The notes beneath the pieces are model-generated. The model saw only the letters and a list, made by a program, of their open reading frames with translations, had not been told where the DNA came from and did not search any database. This document shows positions 36,661-45,876 of a DNA stretch of 64,000 nt, in pieces. Every line of letters starts with the position of its first letter. Position 1 is the stretch's first letter. The stretch comes from Eubacterium plexicaudatum ASF492 (GTDB lineage: Bacteria > Bacillota > Clostridia > Lachnospirales > Lachnospiraceae), in NCBI RefSeq assembly GCF_000364225.2, contig NZ_AQFT02000004.1:1-64000 (forward strand), written 5' to 3'. A program made the position numbers and the translations under genes.

Positions 36661-37055
36661 TTTATACCCTCACTCTCTTGACATTTTATTAATCCTTCTA
36701 TTAATGGATGTGGTGTTGTTACAATCAAAATAGCATTCAGAATTTCTCTTCCAAATGGTATATTTGTATGACCTGAAACTTTCAAAATCACTATTGCAAT
36801 TACAGAAAGAATACAAATAACCATAATAATATTTTCTATAATATAAAGTTTGTTATTAACATCTTCACTCATCTGTTTTGTATTAGCAACAGTATCAAAT
36901 GCAATTCCTGCTAAATATGTCAATGCAGAATATAAAATAACGGAATTACCTTCTAAAAGCAAAACGATAACAATAAGAATGAAAGTTATATATTTTACAA
37001 AATATAATGTTTGTTTTGTTGAAACCGAATGTACTAATTCGAAAATATTCTTCAT
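36657..37055 (-). CDS. Cassette multi-span membrane protein, 132 aa
   Basis: About three or four transmembrane helices (FVKYITFILIVIVLLLEG, VILYSALTYLAGIAF, YIIENIIMVICILSVIAIVI). GAGGGTGATTAA precedes the ATG, and an extended -10 (TGGTATGAT) lies about 25 bases before it, so the cassette has its own promoter. Possibly superinfection exclusion or defence. That function is inference from context only. Confidence 0.55.
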   Translation of the reverse strand: MKNIFELVHSVSTKQTLYFVKYITFILIVIVLLLEGNSVILYSALTYLAGIAFDTVANTKQMSEDVNNKLYIIENIIMVICILSVIAIVILKVSGHTNIPFGREILNAILIVTTPHPLIEGLIKCQESEGIK

Positions 37056-37118
37056 TTAATCACCCTCATTAATCATACCATATTTCGATATAAATTTCTA
37101 TATGTTATTAAAGATAAT

Positions 37119-37189
37119 TCACACATATCGTCTAATGGCATGACATTCTATTCCACTTGAAAATGAAAGTTCGACTCTTTCTATTTGAA
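37119..37189 (+). tRNA. Degenerate tRNA-like (likely anticodon CCA, Trp)
   Basis: A perfect T arm (GAAAG TTCGACT CTTTC) and D stem TCGT/ATGA are present. The anticodon arm fits TTCTA/TGAAA around TTCCACT if one base is missing on the 3' side. The acceptor stem has two mismatches. Either a decayed tRNA or one with a sequence error. Confidence 0.45.
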
Positions 37190-37224
37190 TTCCGACAAAA
37201 AACTACAGAAAGGAATTAAAATAT

Positions 37225-37407
37225 ATGGATAACAATATTATTTTGGGTATCTCAGTATATGATAATAAAGATATAGATACAGAATCACAAGAATTTAAAA
37301 TGATGATCGCCGACGCTGCAAAAAAGTCAATATTAAAAGATTGGTGTAAAATTGCAAAAGTCGAAAAATATGAAGAAATTAACAATAACCAAAAACATAT
37401 CGAGTAA
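37225..37407 (+). CDS. Hypothetical protein, 60 aa
   Basis: GAAAGGAATTAAAAT precedes the ATG. MDNNIILGISVYDNKDIDTE, helical C-half. Intact small gene, not recognised. Confidence 0.45.
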   Translation: MDNNIILGISVYDNKDIDTESQEFKMMIADAAKKSILKDWCKIAKVEKYEEINNNQKHIE

Positions 37408-37436
37408 ATGTTGGATTAAATTTTGTGTATGAATAA

Positions 37437-37676
37437 TCATAATTCTGTATATTGAAAATAATTTTTCTTATCACAATTTCTACATCTTACAAAATATATA
37501 TTATCAATATCATCATCTTTATTTAATTTAGATGCAGATACAGTATCTGTTGGATAACTGTTTAAATATATGCCAAACTCTTTTGCGCGTATTATATAAT
37601 GCCATTTAATCTCTGCACCACAATTTTCACATTTAATCTTTCCAGTTATTGTTCTCTCTTGATTTATATTGTACAT
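37437..37676 (-). CDS. Zinc-ribbon protein, 79 aa
   Basis: Two CxxC pairs (KCENCGAEIKW and RCRNCDKKNYF) separated by about 40 residues form a zinc ribbon. CGGAGGGCG precedes the ATG. It has its own sigma-70 promoter with an overlapping palindrome at 37707-37750. Possibly a regulator of transcription. Function unknown. Confidence 0.6.
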   Translation of the reverse strand: MYNINQERTITGKIKCENCGAEIKWHYIIRAKEFGIYLNSYPTDTVSASKLNKDDDIDNIYFVRCRNCDKKNYFQYTEL

Positions 37677-37706
37677 AGTCTCGCCCTCCGTAATTAAGCT
37701 ATGACA

Positions 37707-37750
37707 ATTATACTATTTTTGATAAATGTTGTAAATGATGTTTATCAAAA
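37707..37750 (-). promoter_or_regulatory. Sigma-70 promoter with palindromic operator
   Basis: On the minus strand: -35 TTTACA (37735-37730), 17-base spacer, -10 TATAAT (37712-37707). A perfect 10-bp inverted repeat TTTTGATAAA/TTTATCAAAA (37717-37726 and 37741-37750) spans the -35 region. It drives the zinc-ribbon gene and is probably bound by a repressor. Confidence 0.65.
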
Positions 37751-37827
37751 TATTTTATACAGAATTAGCTTCACTGTTAAAGTGACACTTTTGTGAAAGG
37801 TAGATTTTAAATTCAATTTCGGCTTTT

Positions 37828-37852
37828 GACAGTCATCACGGCTGTCTTTTTT
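37828..37852 (+). terminator. Intrinsic terminator
   Basis: GACAGTCATCACGGCTGTC with T6, upstream of the packaging operon. Confidence 0.7.
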
Positions 37853-37888
37853 ATTTGAACAAAATTTTGAAATGAAAGGATGGTACTT

Positions 37889-38923
37889 ATGGCACAAGCA
37901 AAGTCAAACAGGCGTGTTGCTACTACTGCACCGTCTAAAAATACAGAAATTCAGAAAATAAAATATTCTAAAGAAGATGAACCAACTTTTTATAAGTGCC
38001 CTACTTGTGGAACTCCATATAAAAAATTAGATGATAATTTCCCAGCTTCTCAAAGTGAAATGTATGCTGGCTGGGATTATCATCTGCCTATCTGTAAGCG
38101 TTGTATGGATAAACTTTTTGAACATTATACAGAAGTTTATGGTGGTGATGAGGATACTGCTATAAGAAGAATTTGCGAAAAGTTTAATATCTATTATAAT
38201 ATAAGCCTTTTAAATGCAAGTAGAAAAATAACAAAGAACCGTTCCAGAATGCATACTTATGTTTCTCGTGCAAACTTAACTCAATATAAAGGAAAAACAT
38301 TTGATACAACTCTTGATGAGGAACGTAAAGAGGGAGTTATTGAAACCTATGAAGATATAAAAGATGATAAAAAAACCAAACTAAAGACTGTTAAATTCTT
38401 TGGAACAGGATTTTCAGATGATGATTATCAGTATCTTCAGGATCAATATACAGACTGGACTACTCGCTGCGAGTGTAAAACGAAGGCTCAAGAAGAAGTA
38501 TTTAAGCGTATTTGTTTTAAACAGCTAGAAATTCTAAAGGCAAACCGTTTAGGTGTAGATACAAAGGATTTAGATAAGACATTTCAAGATTATCTCGATA
38601 CTGCTAACTTAAAACCAAAACAGAATAATTTAGATGCCTTATCTGATGCGCAAACTTTTGGAACCTTACTGGCAAAATTGGAAAATGAAAGACCTTTACC
38701 TGAAATAGATGAAGAACTAAAAGATGTTGATAAGATTGGTTTATATATAGATGTATTCTTCCGTGGACATTTATCAAAAATGATGGGCCTAAAAAATGGA
38801 TTATCAAATCTCTACAATAAATTTATTAAGAAATACACTGTAGAGCGTCCTGAATATGAAGGTGACGAAGATAATGAAGCATTGTTTGATGCTATCTTCG
38901 GTAGCCAGACAGATGATGAGTAG
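37889..38923 (+). CDS. Terminase small-subunit candidate, 344 aa
   Basis: ATG at 37889 follows AAAGGATGG. N-terminal zinc-ribbon (KCPTCGTPYKK .. CKRCM) and acidic, helical remainder with a DDE-rich tail. Lies eight bases upstream of the large subunit, the usual place of TerS. Longer than most TerS and no family signature, so the call is by position. Confidence 0.5.
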   Translation: MAQAKSNRRVATTAPSKNTEIQKIKYSKEDEPTFYKCPTCGTPYKKLDDNFPASQSEMYAGWDYHLPICKRCMDKLFEHYTEVYGGDEDTAIRRICEKFNIYYNISLLNASRKITKNRSRMHTYVSRANLTQYKGKTFDTTLDEERKEGVIETYEDIKDDKKTKLKTVKFFGTGFSDDDYQYLQDQYTDWTTRCECKTKAQEEVFKRICFKQLEILKANRLGVDTKDLDKTFQDYLDTANLKPKQNNLDALSDAQTFGTLLAKLENERPLPEIDEELKDVDKIGLYIDVFFRGHLSKMMGLKNGLSNLYNKFIKKYTVERPEYEGDEDNEALFDAIFGSQTDDE

Positions 38924-38931
38924 GTGGTTGT

Positions 38932-40692
38932 ATGGCTGAAAGTCGTAAAATGACCACCAAAGAAGTTGCTAATGAAAAAGCGGAAAGAATGATGAATGGT
39001 GTTGCCTATTGGGGCGCATTTTATCGTAAAAATCCTCAACGATTTTGCCGAGACTACCTCAATATACACCTAAAATTATTTCAGAAAATATTGCTATACG
39101 CAATGATGCTGAATAATTACTTTATGTTTTGTGCCAGTCGTGGCTTAGGTAAAACTTGGCTTACGGCTCTTTTTTGTGTTGTTAGGTGCATTCTTTTCCC
39201 AGGAACAAAAATATGTGTCGCAAGTTCTACTCGTGTTCAAGCTAATGAGGTTCTGCTAAAAATCACAGATGACTTCTGTAAAAATTATGACTGGGGATCT
39301 GATTTACTAAACAATGAGATTTCTAATAAATCCGTTGGTCAAAACAGCGCAATTATAGAATTTAAAAACGGATCATGGATTAGAGTTGTTACTGCGTCTG
39401 ATAATGGGCGTGGAGCCAGAGCAAATATTTTGATTGTTGATGAATTTAGAATGGTAGATTTAGATGTTATCAATACTGTTCTTAGAAAATTCTTAACCGC
39501 TCCCCGTACTCCCGGATATCTAAACAAAAAAGAATATGAACATCTTGCAGAACGCAACAAAGAGATATACATGTCAAGCTGCTGGTACAAGTCGCACTGG
39601 AGTTTTGACAAAGCAAAAGCATATGTTGTGAACTTTCTTGATGCTACCAAGAAGTATTTTATATGTGGACTCCCCTATCAAATTGCTATTAAAGAGAATT
39701 TGTTATCCAGAGAACAGGTTGAAGATGAAATGTCTGAAGCTGATTTTGATGAGACAAAATTTTCTATGGAAATGGGCTGCATGTGGTATGGCGATACTGG
39801 TGATGCTTTCTTCTCGTTTGATGATGTATCAAAGCGTAGAAAACTTAAAACCGCTATGTATCCTCCGTCTTCAAGATATAAAGTTCCTGATTTGGCAATA
39901 AATGAAAGGCGCATTTTGTCTGTCGATATTGCATTAATGGCTTCTAAAAAGAAAAAGAATAATGACGCAAGTTCTATTATGATTAATAGTTGCATCCCCA
40001 CAGGTAATAATAATTACATTTCTAATATTGTATATGCAGAAAATCATGAGGGGCTGACTACTGATGAACTTGGATTGATAGTTATGCGATTATATTATTC
40101 TATGAAATGTACAGATATTGCCATTGATACGAATGGTGTTGGCCTGGGTGTTTATGATTTTATTATTAAAGATCAGTTAGATCCAGATACAGGAGAAACG
40201 TTTAATGCTCTTTCCTGCTGTAACAATAAAGATATGGAAGAACGCTGCAAAGTCAAAAATGCTCCAAAAGTTGTATGGTCTATTAAAGCTAATCAATCAT
40301 TCAACAACGAGATGTGTACTATGTTAAGGGCTGGATTTAAGAACGGCAAAATCAATTTATTAGTATCTGAATTTGAAGCAGAGGAAATATTAAAGGATAA
40401 AATCAAAGGATTTTCTAGGTTGTCTATCTATGAACAGACAGATAAAAAGATGCCATATATTCAAACCACTCTTCTTATTTATGAATTAATAAAGTTGAAT
40501 AGTAAAATAAATGGTAATAATGTGAAAATTGAAGAACAATCTGGAGAGCGTAAGGACAGATATAGTAGTCTTGGTTATAATTATTGGGTTGCACGTCAGA
40601 TAGAAATAAAGCAAAAACCACAAAACAATAACAAAACCAATGTCTCATCTCTCACTGCTCTTGCACGAAAACCCAAATTATATTCTCATTAG
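38932..40692 (+). CDS. terL: Terminase large subunit, 586 aa
   Basis: ATPase motifs: Walker A CASRGLGKTWLTAL (residues about 68-78), Walker B ANILIVDEFRMVD (about 164-176), and the C-terminal RNase-H-like nuclease with D in LSVDIALMASKKKKNNDASS and D in DIAIDTNGVGLGVYD. Length fits. It pumps and cuts DNA into the procapsid through the portal. Intact, and starts the structural operon. Confidence 0.9.
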   Translation: MAESRKMTTKEVANEKAERMMNGVAYWGAFYRKNPQRFCRDYLNIHLKLFQKILLYAMMLNNYFMFCASRGLGKTWLTALFCVVRCILFPGTKICVASSTRVQANEVLLKITDDFCKNYDWGSDLLNNEISNKSVGQNSAIIEFKNGSWIRVVTASDNGRGARANILIVDEFRMVDLDVINTVLRKFLTAPRTPGYLNKKEYEHLAERNKEIYMSSCWYKSHWSFDKAKAYVVNFLDATKKYFICGLPYQIAIKENLLSREQVEDEMSEADFDETKFSMEMGCMWYGDTGDAFFSFDDVSKRRKLKTAMYPPSSRYKVPDLAINERRILSVDIALMASKKKKNNDASSIMINSCIPTGNNNYISNIVYAENHEGLTTDELGLIVMRLYYSMKCTDIAIDTNGVGLGVYDFIIKDQLDPDTGETFNALSCCNNKDMEERCKVKNAPKVVWSIKANQSFNNEMCTMLRAGFKNGKINLLVSEFEAEEILKDKIKGFSRLSIYEQTDKKMPYIQTTLLIYELIKLNSKINGNNVKIEEQSGERKDRYSSLGYNYWVARQIEIKQKPQNNNKTNVSSLTALARKPKLYSH

Positions 40693-40709
40693 AAAGGCGG
40701 TGATTTAAT

Positions 40710-42257
40710 ATAGAAAAAAATACAAATAACAACGGGGCAATAAAAGAACAGTTTCAAGAAGATAAAAAGAATATAGATAGTTTTCTGAATGGGAAATCAC
40801 CGACTTTTTCGTTTACAGCACTTAAACGCTTATGCCTTAGTGAGCTTAGTTATAGAGGTGCTTTTGATAGATATGGCAGATTGTGTGGTTTTACCAGAGA
40901 TCAAATTTTAAGAATGGCTCAGTATCCAGAACAATACGGTAAAGGCGTGGTACGACTTTCACAATATATGTACCTTAAAAGTGGGTATTATAAAAGACTT
41001 ATAGATTACTTTACTGATATGGCAGTAATTAATTGGACTGTTGATTTAATTCTAAAGGACACAAAAATCAATGAAAAAACCATTCAGTCAAATTATTATA
41101 AATATGTAGACCAAGTTAATAAATTCAAATTGGAAAATCGTATATCTGACATCATGAAAAAACTTTTTATTGAAGATATATGTTTCGGATTTGTCACAGA
41201 GACAGAAACGGATATTTCTATATATTGGATTGACTCTAAGTATTGTGAAATAAAAAGTATTGTAAATGGAAACGTATATCAATATGCCATTAATCGTAGC
41301 CTTTTGACTGATTCATATTTCAGCACTCTTCCACTAGAGTTACAGGAATTATTAAAAGAATCAAAGAAAACATCTCCGAATAATATGGTTATGATTCCAT
41401 ATGAAAATTCCTTGTGTTTGAAATATAACAATGACTTTATTTATCCATATCCTGCTCTGTTTCAGATTATAATTTCCATACTTGACATTGATGACTATAA
41501 GGATTTGGCGAAAGCAAAAACGGAAGCAGATGCTTATAAACTAGTTTGTCTTGAAATACCAACAAATGAAGATGGCCAAATGTCTATGGGTGATGAAATT
41601 ATCACACCATTCACTGAAATGACTAAAAATGTTGTACCTGCATCCTGGGGTGTTGTTCCAACACCAATGAAAATGCATTTATTGGAGTCAAAATCTACAG
41701 CATCAGATGATTCTAATAAAGTTGCTGACGCTGTTGAGAATTTTTATACAGAGTGTGGAATTTCTAAAGCTCTTATATCATCTGCCTCTTCTGGATCAGA
41801 ATTAAAATACTCTATTAAAGTTGATTCATCTGACATTTACAGAATTTATCGAATGTTAGAGTCTTGGGTTGATTTACAGATGAAATTGCGTGGTCATGTT
41901 TATAAAACATATCAGTTTGAATATAGTATTCTTCCTACTACTGTTTTTGATATCAGTGACTACATAGATACACAGTTAAAGTTAGCACAAGTGTCAGCAC
42001 CAGTAAAAGGACGCATGCTCGCTGCCAACGGTATAAATACCGCCAAACTTTTAGGTAATTCTATTTTGGAAAATTCTATTCTGGGTAATGTTTTTGATAA
42101 ATGGAAGACGCTGAATACATCATATACACAAAGCGGTAATAATTCTGATATTACAGATAAAGGTGGCAGACCACAAAAGAGTGAAGATGATTTGTCTGAT
42201 AGTGGTACTCAGACCAGAGAAGATGATGAAAACAATAAGGCAAACAGAGATATTTAG
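40710..42257 (+). CDS. Portal protein, apparent ATA start, about 515 aa
   Basis: AAAGGCGG then nine bases then ATA at 40710, in frame with no upstream start after TGA. The first ATG is at 40881, which would remove 57 conserved-looking residues (KNIDSFLNGKSPTFSFTALK). Body is phage-portal-like (LSQYMYLKSGYYKRLIDYFT, helical stalk with SASSGSELKYSIKV). The ring at the capsid vertex through which DNA passes. Order TerL-portal-protease supports this. Confidence 0.75.
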   Translation: MEKNTNNNGAIKEQFQEDKKNIDSFLNGKSPTFSFTALKRLCLSELSYRGAFDRYGRLCGFTRDQILRMAQYPEQYGKGVVRLSQYMYLKSGYYKRLIDYFTDMAVINWTVDLILKDTKINEKTIQSNYYKYVDQVNKFKLENRISDIMKKLFIEDICFGFVTETETDISIYWIDSKYCEIKSIVNGNVYQYAINRSLLTDSYFSTLPLELQELLKESKKTSPNNMVMIPYENSLCLKYNNDFIYPYPALFQIIISILDIDDYKDLAKAKTEADAYKLVCLEIPTNEDGQMSMGDEIITPFTEMTKNVVPASWGVVPTPMKMHLLESKSTASDDSNKVADAVENFYTECGISKALISSASSGSELKYSIKVDSSDIYRIYRMLESWVDLQMKLRGHVYKTYQFEYSILPTTVFDISDYIDTQLKLAQVSAPVKGRMLAANGINTAKLLGNSILENSILGNVFDKWKTLNTSYTQSGNNSDITDKGGRPQKSEDDLSDSGTQTREDDENNKANRDI

Positions 42258-42273
42258 GTAGGTGATTGAACAT

Positions 42274-42462
42274 ATGGGTGAAGTATTGATTTTAGACCAA
42301 GTAAAAGCAGATACTCTTCTATCACTTGGTTTTAAATATACAAAAAGAAACATTGATAATAAAGAAGTATTCGTATTTATACAGACGAATGAACTCATGA
42401 AGGAACTGAACTCAAAGTTTGAGCAAGGTTCTTTTTTATTGAATTCTAACGTTTGTTTTTGA
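42274..42462 (+). CDS. Small phage protein, 62 aa
   Basis: AGGTAGGTGATTGAACAT precedes the ATG; overlaps nothing. MGEVLILDQVKADTLLSLGF; ends SKFEQGSFLLNSNVCF. Conserved-looking small gene between portal and protease, unknown role. Confidence 0.5.
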   Translation: MGEVLILDQVKADTLLSLGFKYTKRNIDNKEVFVFIQTNELMKELNSKFEQGSFLLNSNVCF

Positions 42463-42489
42463 TTTTTATAGGAAGGAGGAAATCAATAA

Positions 42490-43995
42490 TTGAAGTTTAA
42501 TAAAAATCAGACATTGGGATTTACTTCAAAGTTATCTAATTTTGAAATTGTCAATCAGGAATTTATTAGATGTAAATGTTATATGCTTGCCACTGGTGAT
42601 AATGTGAATGGTTCTGATATTACATTAGAAGCAGTCCAAAAAGCTATGGCAAGAGGTGAATTTTATAACAAGCCTGTGATCGCCCATTTGTATCAAGATC
42701 CAGAAGATAATAATAAATGGAGAGTCGGCGGGCATGATTCTAAGTGGATTATTACAAACACTTCATTTGATATTGTGAATGAATGTATCCCATTTGGATG
42801 TATACCTGAAAGTGCTAATTTACAGCTAGAAGAAGTTCTTGAGGCTGATGGCGAAACAATGAATACATATCTAACATGCCAGATTATCTTGTGGACTGGT
42901 CGGTATAACATTATGGATGCAGCTTATAGTGATGATATTTATTTTAACCAAAGTTGTGAGCTATCAATTAATGAGTATCATTACAAAAACAATGATGTTC
43001 TTTCCATAGATGATTTTACTTTTAGTGCGTTATGTTTACTAAATAAATCATCTGATAATTCAAAGAATGTTCGCCCTTGTTTTCCATCTTGTAGAGTTGA
43101 GAAAATGAAGGCTTTTTCTATTGATACAGATAAATTCAAACAGAACTTTGAACTGATGTTAGAAAAATTAAAACAATATGAATCAGACGGTACTCCTACC
43201 TCTGTTCAAAATAACACAACAAATAATAATCCACAAATGGAAGGAGAAAACAAAATGGATTTGACTAAGTTTACCACTCTTCTTTCAGATATTAAATGTG
43301 AGGGAAATGACTACATCAAATACGAACTGTTGTCAGTAGATGAATCAAAAATTTATGTGCTTGATAAAGAAAATGGATGCAGAATTTTTTCTGTTGAGTA
43401 TGTTATGTCAAATGATGATCCAGTCATCAATTGGAAAACAAAGACAGAAGGTGATATTACTTTCACTGAAAAATCTGAAGAAAAAGACTCTAGATTAACA
43501 ATGATTTATAATGAGTTAAATGAAAGCTTAGCTAAGAAACATGAAGCTTTATTTAACGCAAAACTTGAAGAAAAATTACAAGAAGTGTCACAACAATTTG
43601 AAACAAAAAACAAAGAATTACAAACTGAATATGACACACTTAAAACAGCATATTCTATTGCAAAAGAAAAACTTTCTATATATGAAGCTGCAGAAAATGA
43701 AAAGGTTAAACAAGATCATATTGAAGCTGTTAAATCAACTCTGGAACGATTTGAAAAGAAAATCGGTAAATCTCCAGAGTTTATTTATTTTAAAGCAAAA
43801 CTTGGTGATTATGAAACGATTGATATTGAGAAGTTAGATAAAGATCTTACATTAATGTCTGGTGAAATTCTTATTAACTCTAATAAAAATAAGATGTTCT
43901 CATATACTCCAACTTCAACCAATGTAAATAAATATAGCACAGAAAATGAACTCACAAGCAGATACGGACATTTGCTTGATGGTTTTGTAGATTAA
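42490..43995 (+). CDS. Prohead protease fused to scaffold, 501 aa, TTG start
   Basis: GGAAGGAGG ten bases before TTG. Residues about 1-200 are a prohead protease-like fold (VNGSDITLEAVQKAMARGEF, KPVIAHLYQDPEDN with H, DDIYFNQSCELSINEY). Residues about 255-500 are scaffold: acidic coiled coil (NELNESLAKKHEALFNAKLE). Matures the capsid and shapes it. An internal start at 43255 yields scaffold alone. Intact. Confidence 0.7.
   Translation: MKFNKNQTLGFTSKLSNFEIVNQEFIRCKCYMLATGDNVNGSDITLEAVQKAMARGEFYNKPVIAHLYQDPEDNNKWRVGGHDSKWIITNTSFDIVNECIPFGCIPESANLQLEEVLEADGETMNTYLTCQIILWTGRYNIMDAAYSDDIYFNQSCELSINEYHYKNNDVLSIDDFTFSALCLLNKSSDNSKNVRPCFPSCRVEKMKAFSIDTDKFKQNFELMLEKLKQYESDGTPTSVQNNTTNNNPQMEGENKMDLTKFTTLLSDIKCEGNDYIKYELLSVDESKIYVLDKENGCRIFSVEYVMSNDDPVINWKTKTEGDITFTEKSEEKDSRLTMIYNELNESLAKKHEALFNAKLEEKLQEVSQQFETKNKELQTEYDTLKTAYSIAKEKLSIYEAAENEKVKQDHIEAVKSTLERFEKKIGKSPEFIYFKAKLGDYETIDIEKLDKDLTLMSGEILINSNKNKMFSYTPTSTNVNKYSTENELTSRYGHLLDGFVD
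43255..43995 (+). CDS. Nested scaffold protein start, 246 aa
   Basis: In the protease gene, GGAAGGAGAAAACAAA immediately precedes an in-frame ATG (MDLTKFTTLLSDIKCEGNDY). This mirrors the lambda C/Nu3 arrangement where the scaffold is translated separately. The ribosome site is as good as for stand-alone genes here. Confidence 0.6.
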   Translation: MDLTKFTTLLSDIKCEGNDYIKYELLSVDESKIYVLDKENGCRIFSVEYVMSNDDPVINWKTKTEGDITFTEKSEEKDSRLTMIYNELNESLAKKHEALFNAKLEEKLQEVSQQFETKNKELQTEYDTLKTAYSIAKEKLSIYEAAENEKVKQDHIEAVKSTLERFEKKIGKSPEFIYFKAKLGDYETIDIEKLDKDLTLMSGEILINSNKNKMFSYTPTSTNVNKYSTENELTSRYGHLLDGFVD

Positions 43996-44009
43996 GGAGG
44001 ATTTTAAAT

Positions 44010-44567
44010 ATGGCAAAACATGGTATTGCTGAATCAACAAAGTTACATGGTTGCATGAATGTTAGTTTCATAGCAACTGAGGATATAGATAATGGTTCTA
44101 TTGTTGCAAACGGTGGATTGGCTACTGGTTATTCAGATGTATATACTGCTTCTAAGCCAACTAAAGCAGATAAGGTTTATATCGTAATTCATCCTGTGTA
44201 TGGATATGATGAAAGGCTTGCTGAAGAAAAGAATGAAGATAACTATACGAATGAATCAGGTAAGATTTTTAGAACTTATGAACTGAAGACTGATAGAAAA
44301 TTCAAGGTTTCCAGTAATATGATTAAAGCTATTGACGAGTCAACGCCTGTAAAAACTGGTCAGTATGTGGTTGCTGATGGTACATATAAAATGTCTGCTG
44401 TTGTATCTGCTCCAACTGATGCAAATTTCGTAGGTATTATTGAATCTATTGAAGAAACTGGATTTCCTTATTTCGGAAGTTCCAAAGGAGTACAAATTTC
44501 TGACAGGGGATATGTATTTGATACAAGAATCTTAAAAGTAAAAATTCGAGTGATTAAAAATGATTAA
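44010..44567 (+). CDS. Capsid decoration/head fibre-like protein, 185 aa
   Basis: AAGGAGGATTTTAAAT precedes the ATG. Beta-rich (GSIVANGGLATGYSDVYTAS), lies between scaffold and major capsid, the usual place of a decoration protein. No specific family assigned. Confidence 0.55.
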   Translation: MAKHGIAESTKLHGCMNVSFIATEDIDNGSIVANGGLATGYSDVYTASKPTKADKVYIVIHPVYGYDERLAEEKNEDNYTNESGKIFRTYELKTDRKFKVSSNMIKAIDESTPVKTGQYVVADGTYKMSAVVSAPTDANFVGIIESIEETGFPYFGSSKGVQISDRGYVFDTRILKVKIRVIKND

Positions 44568-44590
44568 TTCAGAAGGGATAAAATATTATT

Positions 44591-45610
44591 ATGTATAGTA
44601 AAGAAGAATTGTTACAGATGAGCACTCTTATAAGAGATGCTGTTACAAATAGGATTGCTACGTTTTCTAATGAAAAAACTGCAAAAAATGTAGATGAAGC
44701 AATTAGAAAATTTCATAGTGAAATTTTAGGTGGTGAATTAGATTGGCAGTCTTGGAGAAATAACAAGAATGCCATTTTTACTATTTGGGAAAATGTTTTG
44801 AAACCAGAACTCCCAGAAGCATGGAAAACTTCACCATTTTATAAGAAGATGTGCGAAGTAAAAAATGGTGCTATTGGAGAGAAAAACGCATTTGCAGTTA
44901 GAGATAAATCATATCTTGCTGCAGCAAAATTTTCTGGCGGTACTTGGGATGTTGAATATCAGAAAATTGGGCGCGCTAAAGATATTGCAATTGATACCGA
45001 ATGGTCTTATGTAGCATGTTATGAAGAATTAGATAGGTTTCTTAAAGGGTATACTACGATTGTTGAAATGTTGAACGAAGTTCGTGAGGGATTTGCGGTT
45101 GATATGGATAACCGTATTGCTACAATATTTAATGGAATGGGTGCATATCTTCCTTCTCAATTTGTTCAGCAGGGAACTTATGATAAAGATACCTTAATTG
45201 ACATGATCAGACGAGTACGTACTGCTAATAGAAAGAACACCGTTGTTGCAGGATCTCAGAGGGCAGTTAGTAAAATTGCAGAAGGGACTAATGCCAATTG
45301 GATCTCTAGTGCCGCAAAAGATGAATTAGCTACCAGCGGCGTAGTTGTAAAGAATACTGGTATTGGATGTGATGCAATTATTATTCCCGATTCTTTTATT
45401 CCATTTACATATGAATTTGCTGGTGCTGATGATACTCTTTATGTATTACCTGATGAACAGATTATTAAAATTTTCTATGAAGGTGATGTTCGTTCTAAAG
45501 AAGCACATGAAGAAGAGGAACATGACCAGACAATTAGAATTCAATTCCAGCACAAAGTTGGTGTTGAACTTGTAACTTCTGATTTGTTCGGAAAATATAC
45601 AATTGCATAA
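44591..45610 (+). CDS. Major capsid protein (HK97-like), 339 aa
   Basis: Ordered after protease and decoration protein. MYSKEELLQMSTLIRDAVTN, then a mixed fold with the long spine helix region and a C-terminal beta part (EHDQTIRIQFQHKVGVELVT). Length and context match phage major capsids. A terminator follows. The family is inferred from context and fold look. Confidence 0.7.
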   Translation: MYSKEELLQMSTLIRDAVTNRIATFSNEKTAKNVDEAIRKFHSEILGGELDWQSWRNNKNAIFTIWENVLKPELPEAWKTSPFYKKMCEVKNGAIGEKNAFAVRDKSYLAAAKFSGGTWDVEYQKIGRAKDIAIDTEWSYVACYEELDRFLKGYTTIVEMLNEVREGFAVDMDNRIATIFNGMGAYLPSQFVQQGTYDKDTLIDMIRRVRTANRKNTVVAGSQRAVSKIAEGTNANWISSAAKDELATSGVVVKNTGIGCDAIIIPDSFIPFTYEFAGADDTLYVLPDEQIIKIFYEGDVRSKEAHEEEEHDQTIRIQFQHKVGVELVTSDLFGKYTIA

Positions 45611-45628
45611 GCATAGAAAAACTATTTT

Positions 45629-45660
45629 GAAGTGGTGGTTTATTATCACCACTTCTTTTA
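45629..45660 (+). terminator. Intrinsic terminator
   Basis: GAAGTGGTG/CACCACTTC stem with TTTTA, after the major capsid gene. Confidence 0.8.
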
Positions 45661-45675
45661 TTAAGGAAGTCAAAT

Positions 45676-45876
45676 ATGGGAAATAGCAAATATTTTTATT
45701 GTTATTCTTATAAATTGATGTGTTTTTTAAAATCTTATGGATTTAGATATGTGTTTAAAGGTAAAAACTCAAACAGTAAATCAACTTATTATGCTTTTAA
45801 AAAATCAGTAGATTTAGATAACGTAATCATACTATGGAATACAATAAAATATAAGTTAAAGGAGCATAAAGAATGA
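45676..45876 (+). CDS. Small phage protein, 66 aa
   Basis: AAGGAAGTCAAAT precedes the ATG. MGNSKYFYCYSYKLMCFLKS; aromatic-rich. Its stop overlaps the start of the next gene (ATGA). Not recognised. Confidence 0.5.
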   Translation: MGNSKYFYCYSYKLMCFLKSYGFRYVFKGKNSNSKSTYYAFKKSVDLDNVIILWNTIKYKLKEHKE

